Assembly: GCA_023974075.1 (NCBI GenBank)
Contig: JAMFTG010000196.1
Coordinates: 104,501-168,500 of the forward strand
Direction of reading: 5' to 3'
Origin: Chaenocephalus aceratus
Lineage: Eukaryota > Chordata > Actinopteri > Perciformes > Channichthyidae
DNA length: 64,000 nt
Each line of letters opens with the position of its first letter. Within the stretch, counting starts at the first letter, position 1. The notes below the pieces were generated by a model that saw only the letters and a program-made list of their open reading frames with translations, did not search any database and was not told the origin of the DNA. A program made the position numbers and the translations under genes. This document shows, piece after piece, positions 1 through 11,933 of the stretch.

Positions 1-14
1 AGGTGAGAACCCGC

Positions 15-16
<2 letters not shown>

Positions 17-49
<33 letters not shown>

Positions 50-84
50 ACACACACACACAACCACACACACACACACACACA
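17..84. repeat. (CA)n microsatellite
   Basis: CA dinucleotides with a few interruptions. Nothing else is recognised in bases 1-170. Confidence 0.9.
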
Positions 85-166
85 GCAGCGTCCATGGGGT
101 CAGGCCACGGGGGAACCACCACACAGCAGATGGATCCCAGCGTGGTGCTAAAGTTACATCATCATC

Positions 167-169
<3 letters not shown>

Positions 170-198
<29 letters not shown>
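170..198. repeat. (TG)n microsatellite
   Basis: TG tract that directly abuts the interspersed repeat at 199-456. Confidence 0.9.
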
Positions 199-199
<1 letters not shown>

Positions 200-456
200 A
201 CTAGCATTACTATACTTGTGGGGACCTACATCTGTTTACATAGTCACGTGTGGGGACTGGCTTCCCTTATGGGGACAAAATTGGAGGTCCCCATAAGGGG
301 AATCATTAATTTTAGGGTGAAGACTTGGTTAGGTTTAGGATTAGGGTAAGGGTAAGGGTAAGGGGTAGGCATGTGTTGGTTATGGTTAAGGTTAGGATAA
401 GTCTCCAGGAAATGCATGTAAGTCAATGTAATGTCCCCTGAAGTGATGTATACATG
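199..456 (+). repeat. Interspersed 'GTGGGGACC' repeat, copy 1
   Basis: Begins ctagcattactatacttg, contains the inverted pair CCTTATGGGGAC and GTCCCCATAAGG, then TTAGGG-like runs, and ends at a TG tract. A near-identical copy lies at 16396-16634, also between two TG tracts. The class is not established. It is probably a non-autonomous element that carries or attracts TG tracts. Confidence 0.7.
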
Positions 457-504
457 GTATGTGTGTGTGTGAGTGTGAGTGTGAGTGTGTGTGTGTGTGT
501 GTGT

Positions 505-553
<49 letters not shown>
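457..553. repeat. (TG)n microsatellite with GA interruptions
   Basis: About 97 bp of TG with a GTGAGT-like subregion. It creates an artificial Cys/Val ORF on one strand and a His/Thr ORF on the other. Confidence 0.9.
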
Positions 554-554
<1 letters not shown>

Positions 555-1514
555 ATGGCAGGTCACCAGGGCACCAGTGGGGCTCAGATGGTACACAGCA
601 AGGGTGGAAGAGCAGCAAACGTGCTGTTTTTGAACAAGGAGAACAAAAAACATGTTAAAGCTAACAGGATTTAGACTTTGATTCCTGTGATGGAAAGAAT
701 GTTCTGAGCATTGACTAGAAAAGCTGGGGACCGATCTGGTGTCGGACAAAACTGAACGTTTATTTGAAAGTTGATAATGGCCAAGGAGAAAGAGAAGATG
801 AACAATACAGGGTACTAGAAGTGAGCAGAAAAAAATCCATCTGAAAAACTCTTTCAACAACACATTTCAACAAGCAAAGGAAAACACTTTCAGAAAGGTG
901 TATTTGCGAACATACAAACCAAAGCGAACAAAAGCGAACCTCAAAAATGCCCTGTCATACAGAATAAAGTCATGGGCATTGTCAACAGCTTAACAACAAT
1001 GTCCCTAAGCTTACTCATTGTATAAACGACATGCATTGACATTAATTTAATTAATGTTGGTAATTATCTACTCTGGCTTGAAACTAATTCATGGTATTTA
1101 TCTTTGCATTTTCTTTTAAGTGCTCAAATCGCTTTACTTTACATTATGTTACATATATGAGACAAGTAATACCATACTGTTGACAATAACCACAGGAGCT
1201 ATTTGGGGGGGGAACGACATGCCGAGCGGGGGGTCATTACACTGACTAAAATTGCATATTCTGAAGACCATTGAAATACCTTCTGACCCCCCACTTTTCA
1301 ATACAACGTGATGTCCTTGGTCAAAACTATTTTATAAGCAAGACTTTGTATCATCACCTCTTCTGACTTTCTATCCCCTCACCTCACAAACCAGAGAACA
1401 CCATGCCAGTCCTACTTCTGCATGTCTGTGTTATGTGACTAATTTTGTTTGAGTATGACCTGACACAAGGAGAGATGTGTGACGTAAGACCTATTTAAAT
1501 TATTCCCTATAGAT
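554..1514. other. Intronic stretch, no gene seen
   Basis: AT-rich intron sequence with no coding signal, no RNA gene and no transposon terminus that I recognise. The part near 580-650 (GGCTCAGATGG, then CACAGCA and GAACAA words) resembles 2470-2530, suggesting an old local duplication. Confidence 0.5.
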
Positions 1515-2098
1515 CAGGGCTTCTCAAACTCCGGACCAAAAAAAAGATATTCTGATTCTGATGTAAATTAAAGTGGACCTATCATGCTATATTGGAAACA
1601 TATATTGTAGGGCCATACCTATACAAAACATGTCTGAAGTTTTTTAAATACCAAACAGATACCCATACTGCTCAAACCCCTCTTTGCAGCCCTGTTAGAG
1701 AAATGCGGATTTTGGGTCCTTAGCTTGAGAAAAAAAAAAAGAGGAGGCGGAGCTAATGCCTGATCAGAATTCTACCGGAGATAAAGTTAAATTCTGCTGT
1801 GATAAAACGCCATCCTGTTCTAAACCACATCAAGGATTATTTCTGAAACAGTATGGAGCTTAAATGCTTTTTCTCTTGCGGGTTTATCACCAGGTGAGTT
1901 CCGTTGTTTATTTCCTGCTTTTTAAAACACATGTGCTCTCCAGTACACGTTAGCTCTGAGTGTTAGCGAGGCTAATGTAAACAAAGACGAGATTACGTCC
2001 AAAACACGTCAGGCATTGTTTCTGATAGCAACTTTCTGTGGGTCCGCCTTGTATAAAATCACAAGTGGACCTTTAACAAAAACGTTTGAGTACCCCTG
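1515..2098. mobile_element. hAT-like non-autonomous element (CAGGGCTTCTCAAACT ends)
   Basis: The left end CAGGGCTTCTCAAACT and right end GTTTGAGTACCCCTG are inverted repeats. The flanking 8-mers CTATAGAT (1507-1514) and CTATGGAT (2099-2106) match 7 of 8, the TSD size of hAT transposons. Most of the interior is a second, TTAA-flanked element, so little of the original hAT-like sequence remains. Confidence 0.75.
1568..2076. mobile_element. TTAA-flanked MITE nested in the hAT-like element
   Basis: TTAA is present at both edges (1568-1571 and 2073-2076). The left end reads AAAGTGGACCTATCATGC and the right end reads CACAAGTGGACCTTTAA, so short inverted termini are visible. TTAA TSDs fit the piggyBac-type group. 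There is no ORF. Because it lies inside the hAT-like element, it inserted later. Confidence 0.65.
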
Positions 2099-2106
2099 CT
2101 ATGGAT

Positions 2107-3461
<1,355 letters not shown>

Positions 3462-3795
3462 TAGGGCTGTCCCGAATACCATTTTTCTGGCTCCGGATAT
3501 TCGGTAGTAATCAGCAGCGAATATTCGGTGGCGGAGAGATTTTTTTTTTTACAAAAACATTGTCATCACACGCTCCGAGACACCTGACAACATGCTGTTA
3601 AGCAGAAGCGCAGAAAGAGCATACTATTTCAATTTATATTTATTTATTGTCTCAGTACTCGCATACATTAAAACTAAATGTGTCCTCTGCACCCAGCCGC
3701 AGGCCCGGTTCTACGGGGGTGCATAGGGTGCATTGCACCCTCAGTGAGTCGTTATGCACCCTCATTTGAAAAATGAAAAGTGAAAAATTTACTAT

Positions 3796-3886
3796 AGAAG
3801 AAAGAAGAAGAAGAAGAAGAAGAAGAAGAAGAAGAAGAAGAAGAAGAAGAAGAAGAAGAAGAAGAAGAAGAAGAAGAAGAAGAAGA
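3796..3886. repeat. (GAA)n microsatellite
   Basis: About 90 bp of GAA. The minus-strand poly-Leu reading frame across it is an artefact. Confidence 0.95.
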
Positions 3887-4245
3887 TAGTTGACATAAAA
3901 TAAATTGTAATTGTGGTTAAATAACATTGTGTGCTGCATTTATTTGGTCCAATTTAAACGGTAAGTAACTTCAGGTGCGCGTGACCTGTGCCGCTGCGCG
4001 TTCATCATCTGCAAGGTGCATACACAGCAGTCAGTGATGGACATCAGAAAATGGTTAAAAACAACCAGCCCTTATCGGCAGCAGCAACACTACATCTACT
4101 GCAGGTAACAGTTCAGATCATGGGGACATTACGTTACCCGCGGCCACTGTCGTGGACACTAACACCCGGCTTTGCCCGCCTCGCCCACGGAGGCTGACCA
4201 GCCGCAGCCGTCTTCGTTGCCCCAAACACCGCTACCCCTCAGCAA

Positions 4246-4464
4246 GTGCCAGAGGACCTCGGCAAAACAGAGCCTGCCCAGGTATATTTAAAAAGTACCC
4301 AACTCACCTGTACAGTGGGGGTAAGGCGCTCATTTTGCAGCTCATGGTCTCAAAACAGAGATTGGCTGAATATTCATGTAAAAAATATGCCATCTTCTGC
4401 TATGCATGTAGACATTTCGGTTCAAGTAAGTCAGATGCCTTCACCACAACTGGTGAATGAATGA
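4246..4464 (+). pseudogene. Broken TTF-type zinc-finger segment of a hAT transposase
   Basis: Two overlapping + frames each hold part of a hAT-associated TTF zinc-finger region. One frame reads a KKYPTHLY-like stretch and later FCYACRHFGSS. The other reads DLGKTEPAQVYLK and RRSFCSSW. The order of words (a W-containing block, then C-x-x-C followed by RHF) is typical of the N-terminal DNA-binding part of hAT transposases and their ZMYM6-like relatives. At least one frameshift separates the halves, and no dimerisation or catalytic part follows, so this is a dead fragment. The family assignment rests on motif recognition only. Confidence 0.5.
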
Positions 4465-5036
4465 ATCAAGCAAAGAGCACATCGATCCATAGATCTCATA
4501 TCTTCTCGGAGGAGCATGCCCCCGGACCCCCCTACAGGAGGTGCGGACCCTCCTAGAGGAGGTGAGGACCCCGCTAGAGGGTGTTAGGTCCACTCCCCAC
4601 TTATAAAAATAGCACTTTACCACTGCACCCTCTCTAATCTCAGATGCACCCTTTTGTTCTGGAACCGGGCCTGCGCAGCGCAGCGCCCGGGGACCAAATC
4701 TGGTTCCAAATTCCGTCTATAACGTTTTACAACCTGAAGATACAAAACACATATTTATGTTATAACAACAATACTTTTAATAACATAGCCGTAACAGTAG
4801 GTCTAACAGTGTAATACTTGTTACCGATACAGTAAACAGAATTTAAATAAATGAAGAACGAAAAATAAATGAACGAACTGTATGCCAATAATTGCCTTAG
4901 CCCCAGATGTTCCCACATTGCTCCTATTATTTTCACTATTCGGATCAAATTGAAAAACTAATATAAAAAACAATTCGGTGCTTGCTTGCAAACTATTTTC
5001 CAAGCAAAGTAAGTGCACGATTTTATCATGTGTAAC

Positions 5037-6186
5037 TAGGGGTGTAACGGTACACGTACCCGTACCGAAATTATTCGGTACGGGCCCTTCGGTTCGGTAC
5101 ATGTGTGTACCGAAGTGTACCGAACGAATATAACGTTAAACGTAAAAAATTGAGAACGTGAACAACTTCTTGGAAGTAATCTCAGGTGCTGCGTCGCAGC
5201 ATTCAGAGTAATTTGCTCCCATTGTGTTCAACGCGTCATAGAGCAAACAAGTCATTTCATTGGACGAGCTGGTCAGAGGGATGCGTTCAAATGTAGTCAG
5301 TGATTTGAGGAACTGTCGAAATGGAAAACGCAGATAAAGTTGAGCTCGAAAATCCTCCAGCATCATTGAAGTCTCCGGTTTGGGAACATTTTGGTTTCGC
5401 AGTTACGTACAAGGATGACGGACAAAGACAGGTGGACCGAACCAAAGCTGTTGTCGGCATTGTTCAACTAACATTGGTTACGCAGCTGGCAACACATCAA
5501 ACTGGCACACTCATTTGAAAAGGCATCACCTGAACGTGAATATCACCGGTACCAAAAGACTGAAGTGCAAACCCAACTCCCGCTAGCATTTGAGCCTCCA
5601 CCACTCGCAAAAACTTCAGACCGAGCCAAAGCTCTTACAAACGGCAAATATCCTTATGTTGCCATGGTAGCAAAGCGCTACCTGGCTGTGTCTGCTACCT
5701 CTGTCCCTAGAGAGGGAGTTCTCCACAGCAGGAGACATTGCTAGTGCCAGCAGATCTGCCCTTTCGGCAAGCAATGTGGACAAGTACATCTTTCTTTAAA
5801 AAACATGAAAATACAATGACAAGCAAGTCATAATGTCAAACTGGCTGCTTAGGTAGTACAGTTCAAATACAGATGATTTCTGTATGTTTAATAATAATTA
5901 AAAACCCAAAACTAATAGTTTATGTTTTGTGAGTAGGCCTACTAGTACAGTAAAGTTCAAATACAGATTATTTCAGTTAATCGAAATGCTGCACCTTAAT
6001 GTTTGTTTTATTATATTTTGTATTTATTTGAGTGAATACATTATTCACAGTTTAATAATAATTTAAAAAAAATATGTTATGTTTTGTGATAATTTTCTGC
6101 TGTACCGAAAACGTACCGAACCGAACCGTGACCTAAAAACCGAGGTACGTACCGAACCGAAATGTTTGTGAACCGTTACACCCCTA
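5037..6186 (+). mobile_element. Nested hAT element (TAGGGGTGTAACGG ends) with perfect TSD
   Basis: The ends TAGGGGTGTAACGGTACAC and GTTACACCCCTA are inverted. An identical 8-bp TSD, TGTGTAAC, flanks it (5029-5036 and 6187-6194). Subterminal sequence is full of GTACCGAA words on both sides, as expected of transposase-binding repeats. It is 1150 bp long with only an N-terminal zinc-finger remnant inside, so it is a deleted non-autonomous copy. Confidence 0.9.
5321..5535 (+). pseudogene. BED zinc-finger start of a hAT transposase, frameshifted
   Basis: An ATG at 5321 opens a frame with the BED-finger signature SPVWEHFGFAVT and a following DGQRQVDRTKAV. The expected C-x-x-C pair is split: the frame changes around 5450-5455 and the next words, RHCSTNIGY and then NWHTHLKRHH, are in a different + frame. 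The spacing of W-x-H-F, the cysteine and the two terminal histidines (5524-5529) fits a BED/ZBED finger, the DNA-binding domain of many hAT transposases. The rest of the transposase is missing. Non-functional. Confidence 0.65.
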
Positions 6187-6649
6187 TGTGTAACGTTACT
6201 GTTTAAACGGCGGATAAAGCAGCTTCATCATGGCAACTTGACAACAGCTAAGCTAAGCTAGGCTAGTACTTACACAGCATCCGGTGACTTTTCAGAGTTG
6301 TTGTGCCACCGTGGTCGGCCAGTTTCTTGGCGCTTATTTGGCACACTGCCTTCTTCTAACCGTCGTCCAATTTAAAATGGTCCCACACAGCTGAAGTCTT
6401 CGGCATTTTGTGTTCAGGTGTGTGAACGCGATGTCAGGAGCACAGGCTGAGATTGTATATATTTCCGCATTTTAACAGTGCAATTCAAAAGTATAAATAT
6501 AGTATAAGAATATGGCAATTCGCCTTTATTCATAGCATACATTTAGGAAAAATAAATAAATAAATTGAAAAAAAATAAAAAAACGAATATCCGAATAATG
6601 AAATTAAAACCCGAATAGTTGGCCAACGAACGAATATTCGGGTACAGCC

Positions 6650-6652
<3 letters not shown>

Positions 6653-6702
<50 letters not shown>
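6653..6702. repeat. (TG)n, right half of the split microsatellite
   Basis: Continuation of the tract at 3310-3461 on the other side of the 3.2-kb hAT insertion. The remaining 300 bases to 7011 show nothing recognisable. Confidence 0.9.
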
Positions 6703-6703
<1 letters not shown>

Positions 6704-7011
6704 CACAGTTGCCTTAGAAATCAGCTAAGTGCTTCCATCCAGTCAGCTGTTATTTCTGACTTCAAAGCAGTAGGAAACACTGTCCTTTACTGGAAGTGAC
6801 GGGCCGGGAGACAGACTGGAGATTATCAGCGGAGTAGAGTAACAGGATTGTGGGGACAGAGTGTGAGCTCGACACTCAGTCAGACAAAGATAATGACATC
6901 TTCTATATTCATATGCTGGCATAGTGTTCAGTTCAGAACATTAATAATGACAAGTGATGAGAGAGGTCACAGGTTAGGAATTGAAGGACATTGACTGCAT
7001 TTAAAACGATC

Positions 7012-7943
7012 TTTCTTTAAAGAAAACACATAATAATCATGTTCAGGTGTATATCAGTATGTAGTGTCTCTACTTTAAAGAGTCCTCTCCTGCTGATGTT
7101 CAGGTGTATATCAGTATGTAGTGTCTCTACTTTAAAGAGTGCTCTCCTGCTGATGTTCAGGTGTATATCAGTATGTAGTGTCTCTACTTTAAAGAGTCCC
7201 TCTCCTGCTGATGTTCAGGTGTATATCAGTATGTAGTGTCTCTACTTTAAAGAGTGCTCTCCTGCTGATGTTCAGGTGTATATCAGTATGTAGTGTCTCT
7301 ACTTTAAAGAGTCCTCTCCTGCTGATGTTCAGGTGTATATCAGTATGTAGCGTCTCTACTTTAAAGAGTCCTCTCCTGCTGATGTTCAGGTTCATATCAG
7401 TATGTAGTGTCTCTACTTTAAAGAGTCCTCTTCTGCTGATGTTCAGGTGTATATCAGTATGTAGTGTCTCTACTTTAAAGAGTCCTCTCCTGCTGATGTT
7501 CAGGTGTATATCAGTATGTAGTGTCTCTACTTTAAAGAGTCCTCTCCTGCTGATGTTCAGGTGTATATCAGTATGTAGTGTCTATACTTTAAAGAGTCCT
7601 CTCCTGCTGATGTTCAGGTGTATATCAGTATGTAGTGTCTCTACTTTAAAGAGTCCTCTCCTGCTGATGTTCAGGTGTATATCAGTATGTAGTGTCTCTA
7701 CTTTAAAGAGTCCTCTCCTGCTGATGTTCAGGTGTATATCAGTATGTAGCGTCTCTACTTTAAAGAGTCCTCTCCTGCTGATGTTCAGGTTCATATCAGT
7801 ATGTAGTGTCTCTACTTTAAAGAGTCCTCTTCTGCTGATGTTCAGGTGTATATCAGTATGTAGTGTCTCTACTTTAAAGAGTCCTCTCCTGCTGATGTTC
7901 AGGTGTATATCAGTATGTAGTGTCTCTACTTTAAAGAGTCCTC
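7012..7943 (+). repeat. 57-bp minisatellite array A1 (about 16 units)
   Basis: The unit contains TTTAAAGAGTCCTCTCCTGC, then TGATGTTCAGGTG, then TATATCAGTATGTAG and TGTCTCTAC. The first unit (7012-7069) diverges in its first half (TTTAAAGAAAACACATAATA) but is normal in its second half, so it looks like the end of a MITE rather than an array unit. A two-unit variant (TTCATATCAG with an altered CTTCTGC) recurs twice, at about 7390 and 7790, showing a higher-order duplication of about 400 bp. Since 57 is a multiple of 3, the array carries an artificial ORF of 251 codons. Confidence 0.95.
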
Positions 7944-9117
7944 AGGTCAACATTTGTCAGATTTGACTGTACTCTTTATAACGAGTGGAAGCTGTCGCTG
8001 TAAACACAACCCTTTGGTTTGAGGACTCTAGTTTTGAAGCATTGAGTAAAGTGTGCTGGCTGTCACCTTCTTTTTCAAAAGAGAGTATACTAACTACATA
8101 ACGCTTTAACTGGCAATCAAAATGTTACAATTAGCTGAACTGAAAACACACTGTAAAAGGTTTAAGATGGTGAGACACAAACAAAGAGTGCACTCATACC
8201 GTACAACACCATGGCAACGACTTCTATCCGTCTCTAAATAGGATCATAATCACCTGTTTGTAATGTTATCTTGTATGTTCTGTCTTTATCATGGGAATCG
8301 GTTCTAGCAAAGGTATAACTGTCAAAAAAAGGAAGTAGAGTACAGACTCTCGAAATACACTTTGCTTGCTTCAGTACGGTATCTACACTGCAGCAATACA
8401 GCAGATTCGAGTTTCCGGGAGCTACAACGTTACCATCAAATGGACGAGGGCCTTCAAACCACATCTAAGAAGGGTGCTGTTTTGTTCTTAGTTGGTGCGA
8501 TGCACTTGGGGAAACGTTATCCAGGACACGTCCTTTTGTTTTTGCAGAGGAAATATAAGGCTGTTCGCACCATAGGGAAGGAGCTGGGAAAGTGACACTG
8601 AATGTTTTATTGAATTTGAAATAAGAAAAAGAATATTTAACACAAGCAGAAGATGGGAACTGGGAGGGGTTGGTCTCAGCTTATAACCGGGGTTTCCAGG
8701 TGGACAACGGGTGCTCATCACATTGATGACTGATGGCATGTTCTGCCGGGGTCATCTCGTTAATCTGATGTGTTTCTGCTATGACAACATCCTGCAGGAA
8801 AGGTTTGTTGTGTTGCTGTCAACAGGTTTGAGGAGGGGCTACAGGACCATGAGGGGTTATAAGAGGTCTGCTGAGGTGTCAAGGATCTTTCAGGAGGCTT
8901 CAGGCTGTCTTTTACAGAGTCGAGGATATCGTACACACTGTTTAATGAGATTTAAATTTAAATGATTAGTTAACCGTTGGCATTTCACATTATCTTTTTG
9001 CAAACATTGCGGACATCATGACGCATTAACCTTTGTGTATTGGGGTGCCTTTTGGCTTTTAGGGGCCTTATATGGAAAGGCAGAGCTTTTTTCAATATGC
9101 TAACGATTTGTTACCCG
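7944..9117. other. Intronic stretch, no gene seen
   Basis: No coding, RNA or repeat signal recognised. Short reading frames here have no family resemblance. Confidence 0.5.
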
Positions 9118-9995
9118 GGTCATTCCAGAATTGGAGGACAATTTAGACAATAACATTTTTTTTAAATGAACCTTTTATTTAATTTTTTATGTATTTAGGA
9201 AAAACAGATTTCCCAGCTAGGCATCACATGTATATTTTCCAATGAACAATTACCCCTGTTACTCTAATTATAGTAACAGGGTGGAAAATAGACGCTAATT
9301 TGAGCTTTAACCTCAGGAAGTATTGCTGGATGTAGCATGTAATGTAATTTCAAGGCAAGGACACACTTGGATATCTAATGCAAGAAAGATAACTTTGAAA
9401 TTAATATGCTTTATTCTGATAATATCAGTAACAGGGTTGAGTGGGTCAGAGTGCCACACTCTTTTAAGACTGGAAAGATTGTAAAAATATGAAAACTAAA
9501 AGAGAGGACTTAGTTGTGGTCTACCCATGGCACTAGCACATGGCTTGCTGATGTCACTTCCTGTGTGTCATCTGACTTACAGTTTGTTCACTTCCTGTGC
9601 CAATCTAAAAAGGTTTGGGTAACAGGGTTGAGCGCATGTTGAGGGACACACCTTCTGTGCAACATTACTGTTATCTAAAATATGTTTATGATTTAACAAA
9701 GTGATTTTACCATTACAAGAGACACATATCAATAGAATAATACCAACAAAAGTAAATCCCTATTTTAAATGTTATATTTGACATGCGAGTTGGTCACCAA
9801 GAGGCGGGGGGACAAGAGATGGGGATGTTCGAGAGCTATTCGATCATTTAAATAATATTTTGAAACCACTTTTTTCTACAACTTTATATACATTTTGTCT
9901 CAAGACAAGTATGTTCAACACAACAAGTGCATGTTTTAGCATTTTGGGCATGGATTATTAGATTTTTTAAATGTCCTCCAATTCTGGAATGACGC
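9118..9995. mobile_element. MITE with 24-bp terminal inverted repeats
   Basis: The left end GGGTCATTCCAGAATTGG, continuing AGGACA, is repeated in inverse at 9972-9995 with one mismatch in 24. The element is about 878 bp and has no transposase ORF. The interior repeats TAACAGGG words, several as an inverted pair near 9255-9290. I do not see a convincing TSD, so the superfamily is open. Confidence 0.75.
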
Positions 9996-10501
9996 ATCCA
10001 CCCTAACGCTAAAGCTAGCCACTGTGTTCATTGACTGAACCTAAAGACGAGACAGTTATGTGATTGTGATGTGCTGTAGGTGACGTGTGTTGTTTGCATG
10101 TTCTGTATCTACTTCATCCTTTCTTTATAACTAATGCTGTTGATGTATTGAAAAAGGTGTCTTTTATCATCTGGCCGGGGACAACAGCTGGAAATTAGCA
10201 TGTTGGCTGAAGCTGCCCCATTACTGTTCTTTGTGACAGTTGATTAATGAGGACTGTCCACGACACTAAACAGATAAACTAAACACTTGACAAAAGCCAC
10301 TTGTAGGCAGATTTGAAGGAGATTGTATTAGTAAAATGTTATTATGCAAGGATGCTCAAAGATCTGTTTCTCTGAGTATAAATGGAGGACGACCCTTCCT
10401 CTCGTTATATCAGTCTGTCTCGTCCATGCATTGTTGCCAAGTCTTCCTGTTATCCACTCATTTGTTTGCACTGGCTGATCATCCCGGATGTATTTTACCA
10501 G
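9996..10501. other. Intron upstream of the first visible galnt18 exon
   Basis: Unique-looking sequence that ends with the splice acceptor ATGTATTTTACCAG. Its pyrimidine tract is short. Confidence 0.6.
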
Positions 10502-10668
10502 GTGTAAGCTGTTGACGTACGCAGAGGACCTTCCTCAGATCTCCGTGGTCTTCATCTTCGTGAACGAGGCTCTGTCGGTGATCCTGCGCTCCGTGCACAG
10601 CGTGGTCAACCACACACCGGCTCACGTGCTCAAAGAGATCATCCTGGTGGACGACAACAGTGACAGCG
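10502..10668 (+). CDS. galnt18: galnt18 exon: start of the GT-A catalytic domain
   Basis: A 167-bp internal exon: one base, 55 codons, one base. It encodes [17 protein letters not shown], then [15 protein letters not shown] and [12 protein letters not shown]. This is the opening beta-strand/helix block of GalNAc-transferases (family form: F-x-NEA...LLR-x-HS...EIILVDD), which binds the UDP part of the donor. The Phe-Val before NEA and the NHTP segment are typical of the GALNT9/17/18 subgroup. The acceptor is TTTTACCAG before 10502 and the donor is GTAAGA at 10669. Its last base joins TG of the next exon to make Val. A hAT-like element starts 60 bp downstream. Members of this subgroup are reported to have weak or no activity on standard peptides. 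Confidence 0.93.
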
Positions 10669-10728
10669 GTAAGACCTTTCACAGCTCTATTAATATGATG
10701 AATTAATAATGGACTTCTGAACAATCTG

Positions 10729-11925
10729 CAGAGGTGGGAAGTAGTGGAGTACAAATACTTTGTTACTGTACTTAAATACATGTTTCTGGTATCAGTACTT
10801 TACTCCACTACTTATTTTTCTGACGACTTTTTACTTTGACTTCTTACATTTCTAACACAAATACCTGTACTTTCCACTTCTTACATGTTGAACACAAATA
10901 CCTGTACTTTCTACTTCTTACATGTTGAACACAAATACCTGTACTTTCTACTTCTTACATGTTGAACACAAATACCTGTACTTTCTACTTCTTACATGTT
11001 GAACACAAATACCTGTACTTTCTACTTCTCTCATGTTGAACTCAAATACCTGTACTTTCTACTTCTTACATGTTGAACTCAAATACCTGTACTTTCTACT
11101 TCTCACATGTTGAACCCAAATACCTGTACTTTCTACTTCTCTCATGTTGAACTCAAATACCTGTACTTTCTACTTCTTACATGTTGAACACAAATACCTG
11201 TACTTTCTACTTCTTACAAGTTGAACTCAAATACCTGTACTTTCTACTTCTTACATGTTGAACACAAATACCTGTACTTTCTACTTCTCTCACGTTGAAC
11301 CCAAATACCTGTACTTTCTACTTCTCACATGTTGAACCCAAATACCTGTACTTTCTACTTCTCTCATGTTGAACTCAAATACCTGTACTTTCTACTTCTC
11401 TCATGTTGAACCCAAATACCTGTACTTTCTACTTCTCTCATGTTGAACTCAAATACCTGTACTTTCTACTTCTCTCATGTTGAACCCAAATACCTGTACT
11501 TTCTACTTCTCTCATTTCCCAAACAGCTGGTTCCTTTAGTCTGAATGTGTGTTGGTGCGTGATCATTATTCTTTAGAGTCACTGCGTGCCTATTGGTTGG
11601 AACACGATCCGTGTATCCATCACTTCCTGGTCTTCTCTAAAGAAGAGGGACCAATGGAAACGTTGTCATGTTGCCGTTGTTCAGCATGGAAACATTCATT
11701 AGCTAACAATGACATTATTGTTCTATTAATATAAAGGGAGGTCAGGTACTCTTTAAAGCAGCTGCTAGCTATGGGTACTTTTTACTGAAGTACACTTCAA
11801 AGCCTCTTTACTTTCACTTGAGTAAAGAAGTTTAGTCAGTACTTCTACTTCTACCAGAGTATTTTTAAACACGAGTATCTGTACTTCTACTTGAGTAAAG
11901 GACGTGTGTACTTGTGCCATCTCTG
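10729..11925 (+). mobile_element. hAT-like MITE with an expanded 37-bp minisatellite, copy 1
   Basis: Begins CAGAGGTGGGAAGTAGTGG and ends CCATCTCTG. The termini are inverted (CAGAGRTGG), and the flanking 8-mers ACAATCTG and GCAATATG agree at 6 of 8. Outside the array it is made of AGTACTTT, ACTTCTAC and CTTGAGTAAA words. A second copy with the same array is at 52067-52938, in the same orientation. Confidence 0.75.
10845..11516 (+). repeat. 37-bp minisatellite (TACATGTTGAACACAAATAC unit), about 18 copies
   Basis: The unit is TACATGTTGAACACAAATAC followed by CTGTACTTTCTACTTCT. Variants alternate ACACAAA, ACTCAAA and ACCCAAA, and TTACATG, CTCATG and TCACATG, in patterns that suggest block duplications. 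Confidence 0.95.
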
Positions 11926-11933
11926 GCAATATG

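Larger units (their letters stand above)
3700..4673 (+). mobile_element. Nested hAT-like element with GGCCCGGTTC ends
   Basis: The ends CAGGCCCGGTTC (3700) and GGAACCGGGCCTG (to 4673) are inverted repeats. The flanking 8-mers CCCAGCCG and CGCAGCGC are only weakly alike (5 of 8), so the TSD is not proven. The interior holds a GAA microsatellite and a broken TTF-type zinc-finger segment. Words of the form TGCACCCTC recur near both ends. Confidence 0.7.
3462..6652. mobile_element. hAT-like element (TAGGGCTGT ends) hosting two further insertions
   Basis: The left end TAGGGCTGTCCCGAATA and right end TATTCGGGTACAGCCCTA are inverted repeats. The flanking 8-mers GTGTGTCT and GTGTGTGT fit an 8-bp TSD in a TG tract. 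Two other hAT-like elements (3700-4673 and 5037-6186) lie inside it. Without them the host element is about 1.1 kb, short of a full hAT transposase, so it is non-autonomous. The host sequence repeats ATTCGG-type words. Confidence 0.8.

Noticed and set aside
330..380. TTAGGG/GGGTAA-like runs as interstitial telomere sequence
   Set aside because: Irregular (TAGGGTAAGGG) and part of a dispersed repeat that recurs at 16510-16560; not true (TTAGGG)n.
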